From the NCBI GenBank assembly GCA_021527695.1, contig JAKFAO010000009.1, forward strand, positions 1,178,001-1,242,000: 64,000 nucleotides of DNA. Reading direction: 5' to 3'. Under the pieces are notes generated by a model that worked only from the letters and a program-made list of their open reading frames with translations, searched no databases and had not been told where the DNA came from. The position numbers and the translations under genes were made by a program. This DNA is from Naematelia aurantialba. Taxonomy: Eukaryota; Basidiomycota; Tremellomycetes; Tremellales; Naemateliaceae. This document shows, one piece after another, positions 1 through 9,391 of the stretch; position 1 is the stretch's first letter, and every line of letters starts with the position of its first letter.

Positions 1-2738
1 CGAGGTCCGGGACGAGCGAGTTCTTGAAGAAGGCAGAAGAAGGCGGCGGAGCCGACGGTAACCTCATTGGCCAATTTGGTGAGCCCGTCCACCCCTACCT
101 GGTAGTCGCTGCTGACGATCGATAATCAGGTCTTGGGTTCTACAGCTGGTAAGCCCGTCATGCCACATTTCCGCTTCCCCACGGCTGTCAGCCTGTGGTC
201 ACCTTGCACTAGTGGTGACCTTTTAATTATGGTCACTTTTGTGGTGACCTTTTACTTGTGGTCACATTCCTTGTGGTAACCTTTCTGACGCTCCTCAGCT
301 TCCTTGTCTCACCGACCGTTCGGGTCTCGTCCCTACCGCCAGCGACATCTGCCAACCCCAACCCAGTGCAGCATACATTCGTCTCTTCTGCCTCGGGCGA
401 CTCGTTCGAGATCTTCCCTGATCCCCGCGGCAACACCCTGGGGCGCGGCACAGAGATCGTCTTGACCATCGAAGAGAACGAGCAAGAGTGGCTGTCACCC
501 CAACGTCTGAAAGGACTCATGTATGCCGAGAATAATTCTCTTCTTCAGACGGGTCTCTGATGAGACGATTAGTGACAAACATTCCGTCTTTTCCACCACA
601 TTCCCTATCTATCTGAAGGAACGCAAGACCGTCAATGTTCCTGTGCCAGCGCCAGAGTCACCTGTGGCCGATGGAGATGCAGATGAGCTGAACGATGATC
701 TGGACTCGGATGATCAGACACCGAAAGAAGAGAGTTTTGAGACTGTCACCGAAGAGAACTGGGTTAGGGTGAACGACAAGGCTCCAATCTGGATGAGGTG
801 AGTGGCTTACAGACACTAAGTCGTTCAGTACTTAGTGGACAGGGAACCCAAAGAAGTGACAGACGCCGAATACCGCGAATTCTACAAAGCTATAGCCAAG
901 GACGATTCGGCCGAAACGCTGGGCTGGTCGCATTTCAAGGTGAGACTGTTTACTGGATATCAAGCGAGCCCAGCTGACACTGTCAAAGGGAGATACGGGC
1001 TCTGGCGTCTCGTACAGAGCAATCATGTATATCCCCGCCCAGGTGCCGCGCGACTTTTGGCAGTCCATGTCGAGCGGACTCAACAATGTTCGGCTGATGG
1101 TCAAGCGGGTCTTCATCACCGACGATCTCGGGGACAACTTCATTCCTAGGTGGCTAAGCTTCTTGAAGGTGACCGTAGATGGTGGGTTTCTTCTACTTAT
1201 GATCCAAGGTGGCATTGTTAACGAGTCTTCAGCGGATGACCTCCCGTACGGTTCCTTCGTCACACAAGTAAACTGTCAGCTGATTGCTATAGGCTCAATG
1301 TATCCCGCGAGACGCTGCAGAACCATCGATTCCTCCAGCAGCTGCAGCGAATCTTGATTCGCAAAGCCATTGATCTTTTCACAAAGCTTGCGACGGACGA
1401 ACCAGAGAAATTCAAAGCCGTGTCCGAGCAGTACGGCAATGCGCTTCGCATTGGCATGCTCGAAAGCCCGAAAGACAAGCTCAAGCTGGCCAACTTGCTG
1501 AGGTTCCAGAGCACACGATCAGATTACACTTCGCTGGAGGAGGTAAGTCCCGCTCATCTCAGTAGCGTATCAGATGCTGAGTTTGGTAGTATGTGGAGAA
1601 CCGCAAAGTGGGACAGAAGCAAATCTACTACATGGCTGGTGTCGGCGAGAGGCCCGAGGACCTTGCCAGATCGCCGTTTGTAGAGAAGCTCAAGGCGAGG
1701 GGATACGAGGTTCTCTTACTCAACCTCCCGTCGGATGAGCCGATGATGGAAGGTCTGCGAAATTACATGTGAGTTTTGTCATGGTATGAGTTCTAGCAGA
1801 AGTGGCTGATGGCATTAGGGGAATGACCACGCAGGATGTGTCAAAGAAGGGATTGAAGTACGGCGACGAGGACGAGGACGAGGCCGAGAAGAAGGAACTT
1901 GCCGCGCAGAATATTGCCTATCGGCCACTTCTTGAATGGCTGAAGAAAGATCTATCAGGACAGGTCTCGGATGGTGAGTACCGAATGACGATCACCACAA
2001 GAACGCCAAAGCTGACATCGCCAAGTCGTTCTGACAAACCGCCTGGTCACGTCGCCATGCACGATTGTGGTCGACTCGATGGGCTGGTCAGCCAACATGG
2101 CACGAATCATGGCTGCTCAAGCTGGGATCGAGGATGATCCAATGTACAACATGATGAAGAATTTGCCCAAGGTGCTCGAGATCAACCCAAAGTCGCCCCT
2201 GATCGAGGGACTGCTAGAGCGTGTGCTCGAGATCCCAGAGGACGACGAGGACTCGGCGGATGCCGACGAGCTGAGAGAAACGGTCCGTGTGTTGTTTGAC
2301 ACGAGTATGGTGAGGAGTGGATTCAACGTGGCCGATCCTACGTCGTGAGTTGTCGGGCATCACTGTGCTGTCTACCTGCTCTGCCTGCTTTCCACCTCCT
2401 CTCACTGCTCTCCACCTGCTCTCACTCCCTCAGCCTGCGTCCTACCATTCAATCTAACCTGAAAGTGAGACGGCGACACTGACCATCCCCGAATAGGTAC
2501 TTTGAGCGCGTCGAGGCGCTACTTCGGCGATCTCTGGGCGTCTCGCTCACAGCCAAAGGTAGCGTGAAGATCAAGCCTGCACCGCCGACTGCCACGGGAC
2601 CTATCAACGAGGGCGGCGTGGGTGTTGACGACGATACGGCGTTTGTCAACCAAGTCGATCCAGATGGGGGCGAGTGGCTCGACTGGCATTCATTGCAGGA
2701 GCAGCTTGCCCAGCAGGGCAGCCACGATGAGCTCTAGC
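1..2738 (+). CDS. HSP90B1: ER-resident Hsp90 (GRP94/endoplasmin), 5' end outside window
   Basis: ATP-dependent chaperone of the Hsp90 family, predicted to fold client proteins in the ER lumen. The window opens inside the N-terminal ATPase domain (TSEFLKKAE, then DGNLIGQFG). Exons then encode GFYSCFLVSPTV, the ATP-lid motif DPRGNTLGRGTEI, an acidic linker, VKRVFITDD, DDLPLNVSRETLQNH, LLRFQSTRSDYTSLEEYV, IYYMAGVGERPEDLARSPF and GWSANMARIMAAQ, which together cover the middle and C-terminal dimerisation domains. The protein ends SHDEL-stop at 2736-2738. HDEL is the fungal ER-retrieval signal, so this is the ER paralogue and not cytosolic Hsp90. At least ten short introns can be placed, one flanking a 19-nt microexon at 130-148. 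The missing 5' end should hold the signal peptide. The family call is secure; individual exon edges are hand-placed. Confidence 0.93.
149..298 (+). repeat. Intron of the Hsp90 gene with repeated GTGGTCACC/GTGGTGACC units
   Basis: This 150-nt intron is about three times the usual length in the window. From 195 to 284 it holds six copies of a 9-13 nt element alternating between GGTCACC-like and GGTGACC-like forms (starts near 195, 212, 229, 241, 258 and 273), each followed by a short T-run. Neighbouring units are near-complementary, so the RNA could fold into hairpins. Confidence 0.8.
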
Positions 2739-2932
2739 TGGGCGTGGCGCTCAGGACGCTGGGCTGTAGCTTGTTGTGGTAGATTGTGGATCATAGGTGG
2801 ACGGGGTAGCTGAGGAAGTGTCAGAGATCACATGGGTTCGGAAGGAATATCGATGCATTGCACATCTTGCAAAGCTGCCCAGCCTCATACTGTACAATCA
2901 TTCAAGTACATTCAGCTACTGTAGTCTCGTCA

Positions 2933-4227
2933 TTACAGTTTAGATGTAGCGTCGAGCAGGGTGTCGAGCGCTGCTTTGGTAGACTCTTTGGATTCCTTGA
3001 CCAGGTTCGCAAACGGCTTGAACAGGGGGCTCGCCGCGTCCCCTACAGGCAGCATCAGCGTTGCTGTTCCAGCACAGGCACACAGGTTTGGATTCAGGAG
3101 CGAGTGACAAAAGACAACAACAAAACTGACCAACAAGCTCGAAGAGGACCGACTCGGACGTGGTCACTCTCGCACCTTCTTGGCGCAGTCGATCGAGGGC
3201 GACGGCGATTTCGGGGCGGTTGCACGAGGACACTCCGTCTGCAGGAACGTACGGGACGATTTGGTTCTCCAGGAGGGATAGCGCGGTCTGCAGGACGCAG
3301 ACGTGCGACTGCGGCAGGTCAACCGGGCAAGGCTAAAGGGCTAAAAGATACAATGAGATAGCTGCAACACACGGGAAGTGGAGAGTCGCTCAGCCGCACA
3401 CAAGTAGGCCGGTGGAATGTGGCAAGTATATCCTCGTAGGAGTTGGTTTGAGATCGCGATGAGAGCGCTGCGCTCACCTCGATACCGACGATGATGGCGG
3501 ACTGGGTTTGGCGCTGCTGTAAGTGATCGAGAACGGGCGCGAGCGTCATTGAGAAGCGCGTTTTGGGCCAGGTGCCGAGATCGAGCTGGGGTGGAAGGGA
3601 AGCGAGACCGAGTTCCCGGACGGTCGAGCCGAGTGCTGCGTGTGTCAGGGCAGACTAGCTATGCGCCTCTGTGGGTGTCGCGAGTCGCGAGTCCTGTCGC
3701 GTGTCGGGCGTCACTGGTCAGGCAAGGAAGAGAAGGAGGACTCGGCTCGCGACGATGGATGGAGGGGCATTCTCGAGACCCTCTAAACGAAGAGCTGCAC
3801 CGAGACCTCAAGCCCGCCTGAAGACGTGCCGTGGGGGGTCGTCGGAAAGAAGGGGGCGAAGGAGTGGAGAAGAGAGAAGCAGGATGGCTAACCCACCTTT
3901 CGGGTTCTGCTCAGTGGTGATCACTGGGATCTGTAGCCGTCATCAGTCTCGACCACCATACCTCAAGGCCAGAAAGCACTAACCTCAAGGAGCTGGCATG
4001 CGTCGACCGCTGAATCAGCCCCTATGCTCCTCAATAGCAGAAACGACCAACCTGCGCAGCTCTGACCATCTTGGCAATCGTACCGACCATGGCGTCAAAG
4101 CCAAAGATGGCGGAACCTGCCTCGCGCCTCGTCAGCTAGGCAGCCGAGAAACGGCGCGGAGCTGACGGAACCGTTCTTGCACGTCGCAGATGAGCAGAAC
4201 GGTGGTCTTTGGGTCGATGAGCGGCAT
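2933..4227 (-). CDS. Isochorismatase-domain cysteine hydrolase (ISOC1/2-like)
   Basis: Member of the isochorismatase-like (cysteine hydrolase) fold. The animal ISOC1/ISOC2 group is the closest recognisable type and its physiological substrate is not settled. The start at 4227 gives [20 protein letters not shown], the typical N-terminal strand with the catalytic Asp. Later exons give [13 protein letters not shown], which supplies the catalytic Lys, and [17 protein letters not shown], which supplies the nucleophile Cys, followed by [12 protein letters not shown] and the C-terminal helices ending LLDATSKL. All three triad positions are present, so the enzyme looks intact. The coding sequence is broken by several introns, some longer than average. 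The 3' end faces the stop of the Hsp90 gene 195 bp away. No organellar signal is visible. Confidence 0.88.
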
Positions 4228-4550
4228 GTTGGGTTGGGGATACTGCGATGCTCGGGATCTGTCGATGAGGTATCGTTCAAGAGGATTCAAGACGTGGACT
4301 GCACACAGAGAGTCGCCGGGAACAGCCAATAGCCGGATGACCGCGGCACCAATGCAAACCACACGAACACTACCAGACGTTTGACATTTTGCACGCGGCA
4401 TGCATACAGATGTCGAGGTACAGCAGCACAGGAAGCTGCAGCCTACGACAAGATACCACGGCTATGCTTCAGTTGCTCGTGCTCGAAGACTAACGCGGGG
4501 CTGAGCTCTCATGAGGCTGAAGGAGCAGCTCAGCCCGAACCGTCCACCTT

Positions 4551-4590
4551 CAGTGTCCATATGAGAAATTCACTGTCCGTATGAGAAATT
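4551..4590. repeat. Two tandem 20-bp units
   Basis: Two adjacent 20-bp units (4551-4570 and 4571-4590) differ at two positions and both end in TATGAGAAATT. They lie just downstream of the multi-pass membrane-protein gene, in the 420-bp gap upstream of the isochorismatase-like gene, so they sit in a 3' UTR or promoter. The rest of 4228-4648 shows no gene. Confidence 0.8.
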
Positions 4591-4648
4591 GGTCTGTGCG
4601 CCGAGCAGCCAGCGAGCATACCAGGTATTCGCGACCTAAGCGCACGCG

Positions 4649-6108
4649 TCAGCCGTAGCCTCGAGCCTGGAACTTCAAAATCACTTTGGTGGTGCTGTCT
4701 ACCGTCTTCTTCGTCAGGAGCATGGCGAACAAGAAGGCCGTAACCCAGAGATAATAGCTCGGCAGGTGGTACAGGATCAGCCCCTGCAGCGAGATGATTC
4801 CCGGGATCGATACACTCTCGATCGCAGAGAAGAAATATCGGAACAACCAAATTGCCAGGAGGTTGTGCCAGATGGTCTGCTGGGCCCGGTACGCCTCCAG
4901 GGCAGTTTTTGAATCGGGCACGACCTGGCCGATGGTGTTGATGGTTGAAATGGCCAGGAAAATCCAGATGGTCAAGAACGACCCGGACGAGCCGAGGTAT
5001 CCCACCCAGCTGGGAACGTCAGAGCAGACTTCTCAGATCACAGCTGGCACACATACAAGAGCAGACCAACCACCATTCCCACGAGCAGGCCCATCGACTG
5101 CCCCTGGTCGCCCTGCATTCGTCAGTGTTGTCTCATTCACACCTGCCGAGGACGCTGAGACCCCACCTTCCACGCTTGCGGCAAGAGGCTGGAGATGACC
5201 GAAGACGTCTGCGCGAAGAAAGTGTCGCAGATCGAGCTGGCAATCGTAGCTTCCTTGTCCTCCGAGCTCCACCTCGTGAACAGTAAGACTGGGAAGAAGA
5301 ACGTCCACATCGAGCCAAAGTGGTAGGCCGTGTCGAACAAGAACCCCGGGACGAGCTGGCTGCTCGAAATGATCATGAACGCCGTCAGGAGGGACTTGAT
5401 GATTTCTGCGTGGCCGGATCTCAGACCAGCCCGCAGCTCCTTGATGCCTGCCTTGTACAGGAACAGGAAGCCGAGCAGATTCGCTGCCACCCCAATCGGA
5501 AGGCTCAGAATGGGCAGTACCCTGTTTGGATGAGGTTCGATTAACCCTGCCATTTGTGGTGGCTGTAACGAGGCCAGGAGGCTACCACGCACGATTGGAG
5601 GAACGCAAGCGGAATCATAGCCAGCAGCAGCTTGGCAGCTTTGTGCTCTACCGCGAGACGGTTCAAGAACTCGCCCTGGGCAAAGTCGTAAAATAGACGA
5701 TTCCGATCTTTGATCTGGCCTCGTGAGTTTCCTCAAATTCAGACCCTGGTGTGGAAACTGACCGTGTTGTCAATGTGATTCCACTACACATATGTCAGCT
5801 TGGGACATACATTTGCTGGGTGAACGCGCTCGGGGTGAAACGCGAAGAGAGCATGAGGTGGAGCCAAAGTGTAGAAACAACGGACATACTCCTCCTAGAC
5901 CCTCTATCAACCCATCAAAGACGGGGCTCAGCACATCTCCAGCCTGTTTGGCAGCTTGGGTGACCTGTCTGGCCCCGTCGGTAACAGTCTGCACTCCTGT
6001 AGCGGCAGCCGAGGAGGGAGCTTGTTGAGCTTGAGCGGCTTGTGCAGCTCGGGCTTTGCGCCGCGCCCTTTGTTCTGCGGTATCTGGGGCTTGCTGACTG
6101 CTCGACAT
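4649..6108 (-). CDS. Multi-pass membrane protein of unknown function
   Basis: I do not recognise the family. The start at 6108 gives an Ala/Gln-rich, basic N-terminus (MSSSQQAPDTAEQRARRKAR) with no signal peptide. Later exons give a soluble helical stretch (DRNRLFYDFAQGEFLNRLAVEHKAAKLL) and then about seven hydrophobic segments, including LPIGVAANLLGFLFLYKAGI, LLTAFMIISSSQLVPGFLF, WTFFFPVLLFT, MGLLVGMVVGLLLY, LTIWIFLAISTINTIG, IWHNLLAIWLFRYFFS and YYLWVTAFLFAMLLT. The C-terminus is short and basic (KVILKFQARGYG). The joins found, for example LLY-WVGYLGSSGS at about 5005-5055, keep frame and use CTGAC-like branch sites, which supports one gene. A conserved fungal integral membrane protein is the most that can be said. 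Confidence 0.75.
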
Positions 6109-7106
6109 GGCGGCCTACACTGCAATTCTGCTCAGTATGAGGTTTCGTATCGTACTGGCAAGGTATTCGAGACGATGTGGAGAGCTGGAGTACACTTGCG
6201 TTCCAAGGATGCCGGTCACAAAGGAGTTCTTGAACAAAGGAGTTTCTGTTGTTGATCTGGTCTTTATCAAGGACCGAAGGGCCGAAGCTGAAAGAAGGGA
6301 TCATACTCTCAACACAGCACACAACTCTGAACGTCATTTGTCTTCCAGTGGAACCCTCGACATCGAGAATACATTCACCGACGAACAACCTTGAGAGGCG
6401 CTCAATCAAGAGCAACTTATCCGACAGTCTAGGTCGCTCGCCCGCGACTTCGAGTATTCTCATCACGGACTATACAGACTCGGATGCTACTATGGTGGAA
6501 GCACCAGAACCCGAGCCGGCGCGGCATTTACAAATGTCTTTACTAATCTCGACCTCGAGATCAGTCGGGTGGCGAAAAGTAGTGTTGCCTCTGGACTGGG
6601 TCTCTGATCCATCTGTTCCGAAGCTTCAGCCTTCCTTCTTGAAACTCCCGTGCAACAGTCTGTCAGCCGGACAGAGCCAAATTCGTTGTGGCTCTTGTTC
6701 TGCTGACCGAGCGGAAGAGTCTCTTGCTGGACGAGGCAGCGCGTCTATGAATTCCGCCACCCTCGCGGAAATCAGCCGCTTCGTGGAGTGAGTGCATGGC
6801 TGCTGGACCAGACGAGTACGAACATTTATTGTCTCTCTCACAGGGTTCAGCTAGGCGTTGCTCTGGCTGCTCATCGCCCCACAGCTATCGCCTGTATCGT
6901 GGTTGTACATGGTTGTAAATGCCTGATTGTCATGTACATCTGAACACCACCTACTAGCACACATTCAGATCTCGTGTATTTGGTTCCGCCACGTTCCGCG
7001 GGAAAGCGATCGTCGTGACAGACGAGCCAGAATCCAGTCATCCACTGTCTCTCTCATCTATTGTCACCGTCGAGCTTGCGGTTTAAGCTCTGAGCTCTGA
7101 GTCTGG
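6109..7106. other. About 1-kb divergent intergenic region, no confident gene
   Basis: Lies between the start of the membrane protein (-) and the start of the unknown protein at 7107 (+), so it should hold both promoters. Several frames happen to stay open here on both strands. One plus-strand frame beginning at 6107 is interrupted only by a single TGA at 6392-6394 before stopping near 6606. None shows a recognisable domain, so no CDS is called. Confidence 0.5.
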
Positions 7107-8949
7107 ATGGCCGAGTCGTCCAGCAAGGCCGACGAGAAGTCGGCGTCGGCTGTTCTGCCACTACAAGAATGGCTGAAGCTGCTCGCTGGGCGCGGCGTGG
7201 ACATGCGGGTGGCCATCGCCCTCGCGGCCAAGATGTGAGCTCCCGTATCCCTGTACCCGGCCTGTGCCCGGCCTGTGCAAAGTACAGAGAGAATGCTGAG
7301 TAACCTGGCTTCAGATATAGCTCCCATGGCTCGAAGGAGCGCCTTGGTGGCTTGACCGCGCAGAAGCTCACGCCTATTATCCCGGACAAGGACCAGCGAA
7401 AGTCGGTGCTGAATGCCGTCAAGGGGATCGCCAGTGGCCAGGTGGGTTTGTGTTTCTCTGACCAACTTGAAACGCCTAGCGTCACGGATGCTGAGTCTCG
7501 CTAACAATGGCAGACGTACGTTAAGAAGCGGACGCGCGACTCGGACCTGCTCGAGCCGCTCGCTGCAGCCAAGGCGGAACAGGCTGCTTCTCTCGAGTTT
7601 CACGAGATCACCGATCCCGAGGTACGCCGTGTCGCCCTGCACATATCGCCGTGGTCACAGCTGATCTGTGTGTATTCTGTAGGCCCTGATTCCAGTGACC
7701 ATCACGACCAATCGCGCGCCCGTCAAGACCGCATGGGCGTACACCGTCGCTCTGCGAATGGGATTCGACGTGCAAGAGGCACTATCGATCGCCCACGTCT
7801 ACGTGCACCTCTCGAGCTTGAAGCACGCGCTCATGCTGGGAAACATCCTGAATGCAGCAGAGACAAAGGACGCGGAGGACGAGCTGAGCGAGCTCCCGGG
7901 AGAGACGCCGGTGCCCAAGCTTGCGAATGGCAAGGGCAAGGCGCGAGGAAGAGGACGGGACGAGGTCGTCGAGATTGCCGTGGGCAGCTCGCAACCTTGG
8001 GTCGGTATCATGCGAGCCAGGTGCGCTTGACTACTCGCTTGACTCCCTTACTGGCTTGACTCCCTTCCTCGCCTGCCTCGTTCTTGAGATTTGAATATGA
8101 GACTAGACTGACGGGTACAGGATGTGAGTCTTCATGCGAAGACCAGATAAAGGCGACTGACAAAGCGCAGCCCCGTCATCGAGCGTCCAGACGGTACCTG
8201 GAGGGCGATACAGAAGGGACTACCTGTCGAGCCTTCCGTCGTACGTGCACTTTCCCGTCTGGCCAAGACCAAGTTTGGCTGACCTTCAGGCGTATCTGTA
8301 CATCACTCGCGCGTTCAGGGATTATACTGGACACGTCATGGGTTCGCTCAAGCTGCTCGCCGATAGCTATACGGGCGACGAGCTGAACCGCCTCGGCCTG
8401 CACATGTATGTGAGTGACCTCTTTCGCATTCAAAGAACAGGCATCCACGTATCGTTTCACAAAGCAACCAATCCGGTTTCTTGGACTCCACATTTCAGAC
8501 GATACCTACCTAATCGCCATTGCCCATGCGCGCACTAACGCGCCATTGCTGATCCGCTGTCGCAGAACGCGTTCAAGCCAGACGTCGTAACGTGGGGCCA
8601 GAAGGGGTTCTTGGAATGCGCCAAAATCCTAGACCAAATGAAAGATGCCGTTCCGGACGAAGCGGCCAAAATGGCCGCCGAGGAGAACGGAAATGGACAC
8701 CGACACGACAACGCCAACGACAAGCACGTCGGGGTGCACCTACAGCAGGCACTCTCAGACGAGTTACCAGATCCGATGTCTACGTCTCCGCTCAGTGAGC
8801 CTCCGCCGCCGGAAGATGAACCGGGGCCGCCGGCAAAGAAGCAAAAGACAATGACGGTGGACGAATACGAAGCGCTGCTCGATGCCGATGGCGAGGGCGG
8901 GTTCTTGGAAGCTAGAGATATCCACGGTGCACAGCAGCAAGGTGCATGA
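7107..8949 (+). CDS. Conserved fungal protein of unknown function
   Basis: Not assigned to a named family. The ATG at 7107 begins MAESSSKADEKSASAV, followed by LQEWLKLLAGRGVDMRVAIALAAKIYSS and LTAQKLTPIIPDKDQRKSVLNAV, which look like a small helical domain. After a disordered Lys/Gly/Arg-rich insert (KGKARGRGRDE) comes a second conserved helical block containing YITRAFRDYTGHVMGSLKLLADSY and MYNAFKPDVVTWGQKGFLECAKIL. The C-terminus is acidic and Pro-rich with a possible nuclear signal (PPAKKQKTMTVDEY). About six short introns join these blocks in frame. The composition (basic linker, acidic tail, KKQK motif) suggests a nuclear protein, which is inference only. It converges on the GCFC-like gene, whose stop is 443 bp downstream. 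Confidence 0.75.
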
Positions 8950-9391
8950 CGGAGCGGCAAGGTCAATGGCCTAAATTGCAAAATATAGTCGCGCACACAT
9001 GCCTTCTAGAAGGACGCAGCGAGTGCAAGGCATGTAAAGAGCGGAACGAGCCTTGCCCACCATCTGTGTCCTGGTCTTGCACCTCGACAGATGTCGACGT
9101 GCAGACGACGTAAGGACCGGCGGATAGGTCAGAATGCCCATGTGTCTTTGTTCCGCTTGCGCTGTATGACCACCGCGCTCTTGGACTGCCAGCGAGGGCG
9201 GAGCGCGGCGTCCACGAAGCTTAACAGCATGCGGGAGGATTGGAGGTATGGGATCAAAGCGATCTCCTATGGTTGTGAGGTGGAAGTCCAGAGGGTCAAT
9301 CAGCTAGGATTAGTACCTTGGCTCTTTCGTAACAGACGTTCCTCTTAGACTCCGAGCGTAGAGCGTCGTCCGACAGCACCGACTACATGCA
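8950..9391. other. Convergent 3' intergenic region
   Basis: This 442-bp gap separates two converging genes. Short open frames occur but none has coding character, so it is read as paired 3' UTRs and terminators. Confidence 0.5.
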
